From Laguncularia racemosa (lineage: Eukaryota; Streptophyta; Magnoliopsida; Myrtales; Combretaceae), in the NCBI GenBank assembly GCA_037954665.1, contig JBBMOL010000023.1, positions 6,510,001-6,574,000 of the forward strand: a stretch of DNA of 64,000 bases, read 5' to 3'. A model generated the notes under the pieces. It did not search any database. It was given only the letters and a program-made list of their open reading frames with translations, and had not been told where the DNA came from. Shown in pieces: positions 48,036 to 58,989 of the stretch. How positions within the stretch are numbered: the stretch's first letter is position 1; every line of letters begins with the position of its first letter. The position numbers were made by a program, and so were the translations under genes.

Positions 48036-48892
48036 TGATAGGAATCATATACCTACAGGGCCTATCACAAAGGCAAGAGCCAAAGGTTTACAAAATTTGG
48101 CGATAAGGGTCTTCTTTGAACAATTAGACCCCGAGAATATTTTTTTAATATCTTCTTTTCTATTATATATTTATTGTGCATTCGAGCATGTACACTTATC
48201 GGTTTTTACAGGACGGTGGATAAATTCGCTAAAGCTCAGTTTGTGGATTATTCATGGACTTACATAAATCAAAGAAGAACCAGTCCAACAATTGTTCCAT
48301 GAAAGTGAAGAACTAGCCATTTTGAAGATTTATTTGTAATTATATTTTGTTGTTTGAGAATCGACCATTTGTTGGTTTTGTTGTTTTTACCCTAATTGGA
48401 GCAAGTATAAATACTTGCTAAGTAGGTTTTAGAAGTAGCTTTTTGAACTTAAGAAAATACATCTTTTGCCGTGAAGAGAGTCCTTGCATGCAAACCTTAC
48501 TCTTATCAATTTCACTTGTGAAATTATGGGGTGATTAGCTTGAGTAGATTGTGAGTAATATCAATCTTTCTCTAGTTGTTACCAACTGTTTTCTAGTGCA
48601 TCATATCTAGATATAATTGGTTGTGTTACTTGTTGTCTTTCACATGAATTAGGGTTCCTATTTTTTTCATATTTGATTCAAGTCAATTTGAGTGGAATTC
48701 AATTCGTTTATATTGTTATCCTTTACTTATTATACAATTGCATTGTTCCTCATCACAATTTAGCATCATCGCCATTTGAATCCACGTGAATTAGGGTTCA
48801 AGTGTTGGTTATTGATCACACCTTTGTGGGATTGTTTTGGTGATCACGCACTTGTATTGGTGTGTTTGCAATTGGAATTGTAGGGCACATCA
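48035..48892 (+). repeat. inverted arm, right (858 bp)
   Basis: Starts ATGATAGGAATCATAT (pol tail, plus strand here) and ends GGGCACATCA (LTR terminus). It pairs with 45220-46078. Confidence 0.92.
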
Positions 48893-48897
48893 GGTAT
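48893..48897 (+). repeat. target-site duplication GGTAT, right
   Basis: Identical to 45166-45170. Confidence 0.75.
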
Positions 48898-49031
48898 GGT
48901 AACAAAGCCTCATTGGTCTACAGTACACTAGATAGCCTAGTAAGCAGTTAACAACATTAAATGAGTAGACAAGTATTATACAAGTATATGAGCAAGTGTT
49001 GCTAATGTGCAAATTCAAGCCAAAGTGGGAT

Positions 49032-49445
49032 GTGCTATGTTTATATCTTAAATTTATATGAGACTCTATTATGAAACAACATATAAAAAAAGAAATTATT
49101 GAATAACTAAATTAGAATTGTTATGTTCTTGGCATTTCCTATTTCTTTTTATTGTGTCTAAGTTATTTCCTATTATATGTATTAGGGTTTTGTTTCATGT
49201 AATTCTCTCTATATATGTTATTATGTATATTGAGTAGAGTAAATCTAAGAGTGGAAAATCTAGGAATTGTTAGAGGAATTTGGTGCTCTAAGATGTGAGA
49301 GAATCATTTTATCATTTCTTTTACACAACAGTAGATTGATCCATTTTCATTGATGGTTTTTTACCTCTGTTTCTCTTTTGGTTTTCCATGAAAATTCTGT
49401 CTTTCTTTTATGATCATGTGTTTGTGATATATAATGAAACAAGAT
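49032..49445 (+). repeat. copia relic B, 3' LTR
   Basis: It starts TGTGCTATGTTTATATC directly after a purine-rich AAAGTGGGA (PPT-like, 49023-49031). It aligns with 43488-43930, including CTTAAATTTATATGAGACTC, GTATATTGAGTAGAG and AATCTAGGAATTGTTAGAGG. The right border is approximate. Confidence 0.7.
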
Positions 49446-52400
49446 AACTAAAAGTAGTTTTAAGTTATTAACATTAATTTCACATTTGGTGCGCAACAAT
49501 GGACCCGAAATGAAACTACAATTTCAAGTTCCATTCTCTTTCCCAAAAACGCACTTTTAGGAGCCAGAATTGCAATTCCTTACAATTGGTGACTCTAACT
49601 TTAAAGAGGAATTCGATTCTACCCTTTAGAGGATAGAATTGTAAATTCATTATGCTCTTACTTAATATATAACTACTTAAATAATCTTTTCAACCTATCA
49701 CATATATTTCTTGTATCTATGAATTGAAGCATTTTTTTTTTTACAAATATAACTATATACATTCCCTTCCATTCCAAACATGTCACAATCAAATATAATA
49801 TAGGAATGGAATTAGCAATTCTATAAATGTTTTTAAACCTAGAAATTGATTTGTCATTCTATTTCATTCTATTACAAACCATTACTATATGTCAAACTTG
49901 ACATAATTCATTTTATGTAGTGTTTCGTTATGAACATACACAACTAATTTATAGTGGCTTTAGCTATCATTGTGGGATTTTTTTTTATGGACTACAATTA
50001 GGAGCACATTTTGGCACTTCTCTCCTCATTACATGGTAATATGGCTATCAAAATTGTGATTCTATTTAGAATTGAAAAGTATAGAATCGGTAAAATTATA
50101 TAAAACCATATAAAATCAGCAAAATTGGAAACTTATAAAATCATATTTCTAAATTCATAATGTTTGCACCTAAACAATTTTGCATCCATTTTGATAACCA
50201 TTTTGCTTTATAAAATTGTAAACTAGTACAATCATATAGTTAACTTGAGATCTTAATAACTATGCATGGTAATACATAATTTTGAATTGTCTATCTCTCT
50301 CGCTAGATTGTATATGATAATACTAATGATACATTTGGTTAATTCTATAAAGATGAAATAAATAATTATTCCACTTTTGCAAGTCTATTTTTGTATTTGG
50401 TTGATAGAATAGTTATTCTACATAATTGCTATTACTGTAAAATGAGAAATTAAGATCTTTTACAAAGTAGCCATTTTTTGGTTTTTCTAATATATTTCCA
50501 AATCTATTCATGACACATAAGAGAAACCATAAAAAATAGCTATTATTTCTTTATTTTATTTTTTAATAATTATAATTTTATTCTTATTTTATTTCAATCC
50601 ACAAACTAAATATGCCAAAGAGAGATGCATTCGTGATACACATATCTAAAATAGAAGAGATGAAACTATTTAACATCAAGTGAAAATTGATTGTATAATT
50701 TGAATACTCATATTATATGATTATAATGAATTTCTATTTTCTTTTGCTATTGCCTGCAAGTAAAATATAAAAGACTTATATGTAATGCTTGTTTCACGAG
50801 AAACTAATAATTTAAAAGAATCCACCACCTTTATCCCCACTACTTTGTAATTTACAAGGTAGTTTGAATAAGAGTTTTAAAAATTATATGTTATAGAACG
50901 TCGAAGATCAGCACACACTTGTATCTTGATATAGACTCATAAGTATATACATCAAAAGGGAAATATTTAAATTGCCCAAGCTGAATTTCTGAATGCTTCA
51001 TCCGAATTACACGTAAAATCAATTATGGACTTGTTTTGAAGTGTTATTGCGTGACAAACAAGTCACTTTTATTATCAACACATTTGGTGCCGTATTCGAT
51101 TGTTAAGTATCATGACCCACATTAAAACAATATCTTTTTACATCTATAAGTAAACCACATAATTGTATTAAAATTATTTTGATTGATTTTAATTATTCAA
51201 TATTTTCGGGTTTTCACCTTCTAACTTTCATTCCGTAAGATTGTGCCTAAGCTTGCTAGAAATCTCCATGTTTAATGTCCGTGTGTATATATATTTGTTA
51301 AAAATGCAACCCCAGCTGCAAGCTCCAATTTTAGACGGACATTAATATGGAGTGATTTGTATGCTTAAACATAAAGACAAAATTTAAAAAAAAAATCATA
51401 TAATAATACAGAAAAAAGAAGAAGTTAAACAGTCCAGGAACCATTAAGTAACTCCTATTTACTTCCTAGCACATACGAAAATGAAACCCATGTGCAAAAA
51501 CGATAGGTGTTGTATTTAGATAATCTTGCAGAGCGAAATTCATTCAAGTTAATCCTATTGAAAGAGTTTTCTAAATCACCAGGACCAGGTTATATCAATT
51601 TGCTGAAATATACAAAGAATGGATTAGCATATAGACTGCGATTCTTCAAAAAGGATGTTATTTCTTTTGAGAGTAGAAGGCAATCCCCAATTTTTTTTTA
51701 CAAACTATTGCTCCTTTGGATCAATGTTTGCTTCTCATCGGACCTCTCTTGGGTTTGTTGAGACATAGTTATATATCATTTGAAAGAACAGATGATGTAA
51801 CAAAGGATCCCAAACCAATGGACCCTGTGAACCATATGGAGGGATATCTTCTTCTATTTAGTTGACATTTGTGTTCTAAAAACGTTCATACAGAATACGA
51901 TACCATATGGATGGGGAAACTTGGTCGAATTTTCTAGAGTCAGTTTGAATTATGCTAAGAATGACTGCCAGACCACTATCACCGCAACGATTTCTCATCA
52001 TCATTACAGGACTCTCTAAGGTTGGCACATAGTGGGTGACAGGACAAGGTATTTTCTAAGGTTAAGGTCAAACAGGAGTTCTGCACAACGATGACGGATA
52101 CTAATGGAAAAACCAAAGCGGTACATCCACGTGATTGAGAAAGCAACGGAAACAAAGACCTTCTGCCTACTTTCGAAGCAAAACAGGAAGACATAAAACT
52201 TAAAAGAATCAAGACTTTGTTTCTCAGTCTATTTCTGCAAATCCAAGTTCATGGAAGAGTGAGATAAAAGATTCAAAGCCAATCCAATTAAGATGAGGAG
52301 AATAACTGTTATCAAGTTCATGTTTCTGCCCAAAGAATACGATTTCCAATGAGCGCGCAAGTTGGCATATTGCACCACCCAGAAAAGGTTTGATATCTTC

Positions 52401-52480
52401 TAGAAAAGATTATACAAAATAAAAGTTAGAGGATATATTTTATTGACTTTTTCAGTATATAAATACCAAACAAACCGATA
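49446..52480. other. intergenic, no gene recognised
   Basis: Mostly AT-rich. The part at about 51780-52350 is less AT-rich and has a minus-strand open frame (51979-52212) without known homology. It could be transcribed DNA or an old gene fragment, but I cannot support a call. Confidence 0.45.
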
Positions 52481-52846
52481 AGCCCTGCAGCATACCTAAT
52501 AAAATGGCTTAGCCTCAGGTATTCCTGGCAGAAATTTAAGATGCCATATGCACAGGAGCAGAAGAGACTCTGTATATAACAATGTACATGAAAATAAGCA
52601 GAAATAGTTCGCTTTCAGAGTATGATCCCCAAGGATCGAGCTGTAGAAGCCAGACGAAAGTTGTTTGCATGAAACTATACTATGAACAAAGACAGCCACA
52701 TCATCATTTTCGGATTCAATTTAACAAGATGATAATGGACAACACTGTGTTATATGCAAATTTGAGATAGAAAAACTTAGTTTAGTGACAATTCCTTTTA
52801 TGTACTTTCAGAAATGAAGGGTGGTCTAGACAGTTCTCCAATGGAT
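52481..52846 (-). other. probable 3' UTR of the ML gene
   Basis: Follows the TGA at 52849-52847 on the minus strand with no further coding sign. The poly-A site is not placed. Confidence 0.4.
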
Positions 52847-54910
52847 TCAAATGTCCGACACTGATGAAGCAAACCCAATGTCAAAGTCAAACCCAATGCA
52901 TGTTAACTCGTGTTTCTTTTCATCGTACATCTTCATTTTGAGAGAATATGAACCCTGAAAGAACAATGCAAGGTTAGAATGATGAAGATGGCATAAATTA
53001 CGTCCATCATTTCAATATAGTACCTAACAAAAACTATGGGAAAGCAAACACACCCACCAATCACCACTCCAATAACGAGGAACCAGTGCCTCAGAAGCAA
53101 AAGAAAGACTACCAAACGTTTGATCAAGTCAATTTTCCATAGAACATCTAATGACCCAGGATTTGAATGGCTAAAAGAACAGACTAGCCCTCTAACTGAA
53201 TTTATCACTTACTGTAAACTTCAACACCAGAAATTCATAAGATTGTGCATCCACTATAAGACACTTCGCTGGTATCAATTATGATTTGATTGAATTTTTT
53301 TCATAATCCCAACTGATGACGAGATGATGCACCAAGCATGAGTAGACGTCTTAAAAAAATGCGCATGGATAAAATAAAAATAGCAATTAAAAAGGAAACT
53401 TACAGGTGGAGTGTATCCTGGCAAAACTTGTGAATGGGCAACCACAAAGTCTCCTACTGATACAGGGCAAGATGTCTCTGAACAGAGGTCATGGGTCTCA
53501 CTGTGGATGTGCCATCCAAAGTATGATACATCAATCACCAGCTTTCCTCCAGAGATTGCTTGACCTACATAAACAAGGAGAAAAAAACCCTGCCTCTATC
53601 AGCTCTTCAGATGCCCAAATCCAGTATATAACCGTGACAGTAAAATATTTTCCACATGAGAAGAAGCATTGGATAAAGAAAGGATATTTATTTTAAAATC
53701 TGACCCTAAGGAGATAAATACTGGATAGCTCAATATCAAGAGAAAGAAGCACAATCAATACTATCACTCATGCAGGTAACATGCATGAGTCCAAAGGATC
53801 AAGAAACTCATCTTTTCAACCTTTAAAGAGTTTCGCAAAATAAGGAACCTGCAAATTTCACTTACGATGCTTTGATCCTATTAACAGTATAGTTAGCAAT
53901 AGAAAATCATGCCTCCACATTGATGGAAATGATAATATCCATTAATCGTGCAAATCTGATCAAAGGCTAATATGGCATCACATGTATTGAACAACAACAA
54001 CATCTATAAAGCCGGAACAAAGTAATTACTGAGAGACTACCTGTGGTTGCAGAGATGCTGAAGGTAGCTGGTTGGCCTCTCGCAACTGGGTAGGGTGAAA
54101 TGTCAACTCCTTTAACCTCAACATCATAGTCAGCATTCTTATCTACAAATCCATAAGACAGAACAGATCAATAATATAAGCTTAAAGGTTAAGACTATAC
54201 ACCCATAGCAAAGAATTATATCACCATTAAGGTGGGGCGGGGGTTGGTTGGGGAAATCATGTTAACATCCCTCAATCGCTCGATTCCTCAAATTCTTCTG
54301 GAAAACTAAGTCAGCATGCTTAACAATGAAAATTGCAGTTTCCACTGCACCGATTGCTTATTTCACGTAATAGACATGCATTAAACATTGAAAATCTCCT
54401 TATTAAGTAACGCAAACACACTATTCCTGCACTAGCAATTATAATTCACACACCCAAAAGCATAATAATAAAATTTATGCAATTGAGCGAGAATTATTCG
54501 ATACCCAAATCGATATTATCATTATCAGCTTTTATCTACAAGTTTAAAAGTGTAAAACTGATCAATCGTCATAAGTTCAACATAATACTTCCAGTCAGCA
54601 AACACAATAAATAACCTATATCATCAATCACCACCATAGATACAAACAACTCGATCGCTCTATTCTATTACCCAAACATAGAATCCTATAATTATATACA
54701 CTTAAATTAATAAAGATTCAGTACCCGTATCAAATCAACACCATTATTCAAATACAAGATCAAAAGACCAATACTTTATTCAAAAAAAGAAAAAGAAAAA
54801 GAAATTTAGAGGGAGAATTGGAACCAACCGCAGTACTTAACATCGGTGGATCGAACCGAAGGTGCGATCAAGAAAAGCATACACAAGGACAACCCAAGTT
54901 TCGACTTCAT
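52847..54910 (-). CDS. ML (MD-2-related lipid-recognition) domain secreted protein, 150 residues, four exons
   Basis: ML proteins are small secreted beta-sandwich proteins that bind lipids in a hydrophobic pocket; plant members are often annotated as phosphatidylglycerol/phosphatidylinositol transfer-like. Minus-strand exons: 54910-54829, 54142-54041, 53564-53404 and 52954-52847, all GT-AG; phases 1, 1, 0 fit exactly and the frame stays open to TGA 52849-52847. Residues 1-21 form a signal peptide (MKSKLGLSLCMLFLIAPSVR), followed by STDVKYC. Then come VKGVDISPYPVARGQPATFS, SGGKLVIDVSYFGWHIH, CSETSCPVSVGDFVV, PGYTPP joined to GSYSLKMKMYD, and the end CIGFDFDIGFASSVSDI. Cysteines near residues 27, 88, 93 and 134 fit the family's disulfides. 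Length matches plant relatives. No disabling change is seen; regulation cannot be read. Confidence 0.94.
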
Positions 54911-55160
54911 GATCGTCGTATTCGTTTATTGAAGGATTTGGCTTGTTTTTGGTTTGGATTAGATTACTATAAATGGATTTGCGGCAGAGATTGTACAGTA
55001 GTTATCTAAAGCGAGGTCGTTTTCTACCTTGTAGGCGGATGATGAAGATGAATATGTTTATGTACTTTAGACTCGGGTTTTGGGGATTGCTTGGCTAGGG
55101 AGGCAACGCGCTATTCTGTTTCTTCTCGCGTCACTGTCAATTTTTTTTTTTTAAATCGAA
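54911..55160 (-). promoter_or_regulatory. 5' leader and proximal promoter of the ML gene
   Basis: DNA upstream of the ATG on the minus strand is less AT-rich than the flanking DNA and ends in a long A/T tract (55141-55153). No firm TATA box can be assigned. Confidence 0.4.
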
Positions 55161-57439
55161 ATATTATATCCCTAATAATTATTTTAAAAATAAAATTTAA
55201 TAAAATATATATAATTTACAACTTATTTTTTTTCTAAAAATTTATAAATTTAAAGGTGCATTAAGATTATAATTACAATACAATTTATCTATACTCGACA
55301 CAACTTGTATTAAAGGTACAAACGTAATATGTATTTTTAATTTTGTAAATTAAAAAAAAAAGTTATAAATCAAATCCATAATTTTGAAAACTATTTTTGA
55401 AAAATTATTATAAATATAATGTTTCAAAAAAAAATTTAAAAAATAATAATATTTAAGAGTATTTTTTTATCATTACTTTTTTTATCTTTTATTTTATTTT
55501 ATTTGCAATTTACTCCTTCCACTTAAACATATTACCATGTGATCCCACTCACACGTCCCACCTCTCCAAAAAAGTCTTCTTGCCTAAGCTTTAGTTATAA
55601 AGTGGTTGACTTTGGGATTGGGCCAGAAGAAATTCAACTTCTAACTATGAGTTGGATGAAGCGTTGCGCCGTTCACCTGTTCTTCTTTTTCTTTTCTATT
55701 GTTTTTTTTTTAAATCCCTTTGGTATTTCTTGTATTTTGTTTTTCAAAATTGGTAAATAAACAAAATTGTAAATTATAAATGTAGAAGTGGATTTGGATA
55801 TGTACCTTTCTAATAGATAAAGCAACCAATGTAAAAGCTAGCATCCGACTATAGAATCCTATATAGTTGGATTAGTTCTTAAATGAATATTAGGTGTAAT
55901 AAGATAAGTTTTATTTTTAAAATTTTAGAACATATAATCATAGGGTATAATATAGTTCTAATTGAGAGAATCTTGTAATTTTTTTAATATATACAAAATA
56001 TTAAAAACTTGAGTAATACATAAAATTTAATTTGATAGATAATGAAAATCCATCAACATTAGTCGAAATTATAACTAATATTTTAAGTTAACATTCGATC
56101 ATATACTTAAATCAATCTTATATTTCAAATTTAAGTTGATATCAAGAATTATATTTATCGCGTTTTGTCATTATTTATATTTTTGTTAAAATTTGTTATA
56201 TTTATATTTGTTTATAATTTAATTTGGAAAATAAAAATATAATCATTTTAGACATAAATAACTAATATTTCAACTTAAAAAAATAATTATAATAAAATAA
56301 AACCCAAAGCTTCTATAGGATATTTTAGAATATATTCTATATGGACATAATTTCAAAGTGTTTTCAAAGGGACAATCATACATAGAGGCATATGCCAACA
56401 TGCATGCACATACATGTACACATACAAAATACACAGGCACGTGCATATACATGCACAAATACACATATGCGTGCACATACACACAAAAACACACACATAT
56501 GCATAATACAGGTACACACATATGCACGAACTCACATTCTTTCACTCACTTGCACTCATGCACACACATATGCAAATGCACACACGTGCATACAAGCAAG
56601 CATACATGTATACACACACATATGCACATGTGCGCACCCATAGACACACATATTTTTATTGAAATTTGTTATATTTATATTTTTTTATAATTTAAATTGG
56701 AAAGTAAAATATATCATCATTTTAGTCATAAAATGGCTAACATTTCAACTTAAAAAAAAAATCCAAAGCTTCTATAGAATACTCTAGAACATATTCTATA
56801 TAAACACAATTTCAAAGTGTTTCAAGGGGGCACACATACATAGAGGCAAATGTCAACTTGCTTGCACATACATGCACACATATAAAACACATAGGTGCAT
56901 GCATATACATACACACATGTGTGCACATACACACAAAAACACACATGCATACATGCACATGTGAGCATACACATGATTCACTTTTATAATAAGTGCACAT
57001 AAGCAAGATAACTTGTAGGATTCACTTTTAAGTTCCCATTTAGGGCACCATGTGGAGATCATTTCCCTATTTTCCATTAAATATTTTCATGATGGTTAAT
57101 TGTTGCCATTGGTTATTAAATGTGACAATATTTAACAATTCTAAGGCTTGAATTAGTTGCTAATTTGCTACTAAAAGTCACTAATAATTGTAAAACCTTT
57201 TAAAATTACTAAAATAATATTTGATGATGCTAAAGCTCACATTATTAAAATATAAAAAAAAAATCCAAAAAAGTATTTAGCTAAATAGGTAAGCACTAAG
57301 TATAAGTTTTCAACTTCTATTCTTTTACTCACCATGTTGATTAATAATGTTTGGATAGTCTTTAAGATGGAACTTTGATTTTCTTCACCTTTTTGTTGTG
57401 TTTCATTATGGAAAAACTTATTAAGACCATTATAACATA
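55161..57439. other. AT-rich intergenic DNA with a duplicated CA-rich block
   Basis: No gene is supported. Its main feature is the ~473-bp direct duplication at 56179-57000. Open frames inside the CA-rich parts are low-complexity (His/Thr/Cys-rich) and not credible genes. Confidence 0.5.
56179..57000 (+). repeat. direct duplication, period about 473 bp, with CA/CATA-rich cores
   Basis: ATTTTTGTTAAAATTTGTTA at 56179 and ATTTTTATTGAAATTTGTTA at 56652 start parallel series: TTTATAATTTAA, ATCATTTTAG, CCAAAGCTTCTATAG, ATATTCTATAT, TTTCAAAGTGTTT, ACATAGAGGCA, then CACATACATG/CACACA-rich runs. The second copy has a shorter CA core. Confidence 0.85.
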
Positions 57440-57862
57440 GTGGTATATGTGCCATGGGCTATTTCCCCAAGCCTATTCTCTCTTTGGTAATATAGGGCTT
57501 AAGTCCATGATTAAGACCCAGTTAATTACTAAGAATCTTCTAGAAGAGTTCGGACACTTAGTAGGTGGAGATAGTTAAGAATGTTAGATAGGAATAGATC
57601 CTAGCTATTAAATCAGATAGATCTTGGTTGTCTATTGATAGATGCCTCTTATAAATAAGGGGAGTTTCCTTCATTTGTAACTCATCCAAAATTACAATCA
57701 CTTTACTTATTCTAGAGTGTCTCATTTTCTCTAAAGGCTTTTCTTTAATAAGTGTGTTCTTGTGTATTCTATAAAGAAAGGCTTACTTAACCTTGTTATA
57801 GATAGCTTAGAGAGCCATAGTGCTGCATGTGATGGTCTTGGAAGCATTCCACATGTGACTTT

Positions 57863-57875
57863 TGGTATCAAAGCC
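57863..57875 (+). other. primer-binding site of the outer gypsy element
   Basis: TGGTATCAAAGCC differs by one base from the tRNA-Met-type TGGTATCAGAGCC. Confidence 0.8.
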
Positions 57876-58049
57876 AAGTTCTTGGTAGAAAATGGAAGGA
57901 AAGCTTGTGTGTAAGATCCCAATCGAATATACTAGAAACCCTATGATTCCTTTGGTAGATGGGGAGTACACTCTTTAAGGAAGGTCTTAGGGAAGCAAAA
58001 CCTACATAGAATTTAGACCTAAAAAGAATTCAAGGCTGACTTAAGGGTC

Positions 58050-58775
58050 TAGTTTTATCTAAACAATGCTAAGTGAGAGGCTCGAGCAAGGTTGAGGAGG
58101 TTGAAGCATAAGGCATCTATTGAAGAATATGTGTGGGAGTTCTCAAAATTACTATCAAAGATTCCTGACATGAGTAATAAGGATGCTATGTTTGCCTTAT
58201 ATGATGGCTTACAAAGGTAGGCCTAAATAAAGTTGGAAAGACGCAGAATCCAGACCTTAGCCAAACCATGGCTATTATTGAAGGCATAATAAAGTTCTGG
58301 CCAATGAAATAGCCTAGGAGAGAGGTAAGAGAAGGTAGCTAAGGAGCAAGTGGGGGAGCCTAAGTGGAGAGAGATTCCAGCCTGAGGAAGAATGATGGTG
58401 GATCAACCTATAGTAGTAGAGTCCTTATGGATGAGAGGGAATATCCTAGGAGAAGGCCAACTTGTTTCCTTTGCAAGGGGGTGCATTATGTGAGGAAATG
58501 TCTAGTTCAAAACTAGCTCACAACTTTGGTTATGAAGGAGAATGTAGAAGAGGAGTCTTAAGTCGATCACCAACTTGGGACATTGAAGCAATTGGGCTCA
58601 ATACAAAGTAAACCCACTATGGAACCCTAAAGTCTAATGCATACAAGAGCAATCATTGCAGGCCAGAAGATGAATGCCTTAGTAAACATATGAGCCATAG
58701 ATATTTTCATATCTAAGGAGGTAGTTGAGAAACTAAGCCTTAAGATATAGAAAGGCAAGGGGATATTAAAGACGG
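58050..58775 (+). pseudogene. outer gypsy gag and protease start
   Basis: The gag core reads KASIEEYVWEFSKLL, IPDMSNKDAMFALYDGLQR (about 58110-58220). A zinc knuckle CFLCKGVHYVRKC at 58464-58502 has one residue less than usual between the second Cys and His. The protease area (about 58640-58740) shows AIIAGQKMNALV and IDIFISKEVVEKLSL, but the catalytic Asp-Thr-Gly position is mutated and holds a stop. Further in-frame stops occur. It ends at the copia target site. Confidence 0.8.
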
Positions 58776-58779
58776 TAAA
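58775..58779 (+). repeat. copia target-site duplication GTAAA, left
   Basis: Identical to 63440-63444. Removing the insert plus one copy restores the outer gypsy reading frame at this point. Confidence 0.75.
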
Positions 58780-58973
58780 ACTTGAAAAGAGAAAGATTTT
58801 ATTAATCACAATTTTCTATATTGTTAACATATACAAAAGAGACTTTTATAATACAATTAAGCTAGAAATTAGGAGAATGATTAGATTTAAACTAAGTAAG
58901 AAAAGATTTACAATAGTTGTACAACTTCTAATCTTGGAAAGAAAGAGAGATTTAAGGAAAGAAAATCTCAACA
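58780..58973 (-). repeat. copia 3' LTR
   Basis: It aligns with 63232-63439 over CACAATTTTCTATATTG, CATATACAAAAGAGA and GAAATTAGGAGAAT...TTTACAATAGTTGTA. On the minus strand it starts TGTTGAGATTTTC, right after the PPT AAAGGGGAG (plus 58974-58982). The terminus next to the target site may instead be at 58783. Confidence 0.88.
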
Positions 58974-58982
58974 CTCCCCTTT
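58974..58982 (-). other. copia polypurine tract
   Basis: Minus strand AAAGGGGAG immediately before the TGTTGAG LTR start. Confidence 0.85.
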
Positions 58983-58989
58983 AAGTTAG

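Larger units (their letters stand above)
45171..48892 (-). mobile_element. palindromic gypsy-derived insertion with ~859-bp inverted arms
   Basis: It begins TGATGTGC and ends GGGCACATCA, flanked by GGTAT on both sides, so it seems to have integrated as one molecule into copia relic B. The left part is a minus-strand gypsy remnant: LTR plus pol tail (45220-46298), protease (46526-46940), leader, then PBS (48014-48035). Where the 5' LTR should follow stands an inverted copy of the pol tail and LTR (48035-48892). Gag, RT, RNase H and integrase are absent. A transcript through it could fold into a long hairpin. Confidence 0.75.

Noticed and set aside
53036..53696. Plus-strand frames overlapping the ML gene
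   Set aside because: They are antisense to well-supported ML exons and introns.
56358..56690. 110-codon frame and overlapping frames in CA-rich DNA
   Set aside because: The translation is a His/Thr/Cys repeat produced by CACATA-type repeats, without start context or homology.
58783..58787. Alternative copia border with AAACT as target duplication
   Set aside because: AAACT also occurs on the right, but only GTAAA restores the outer gypsy frame and fits LTR ends adjoining the PBS.
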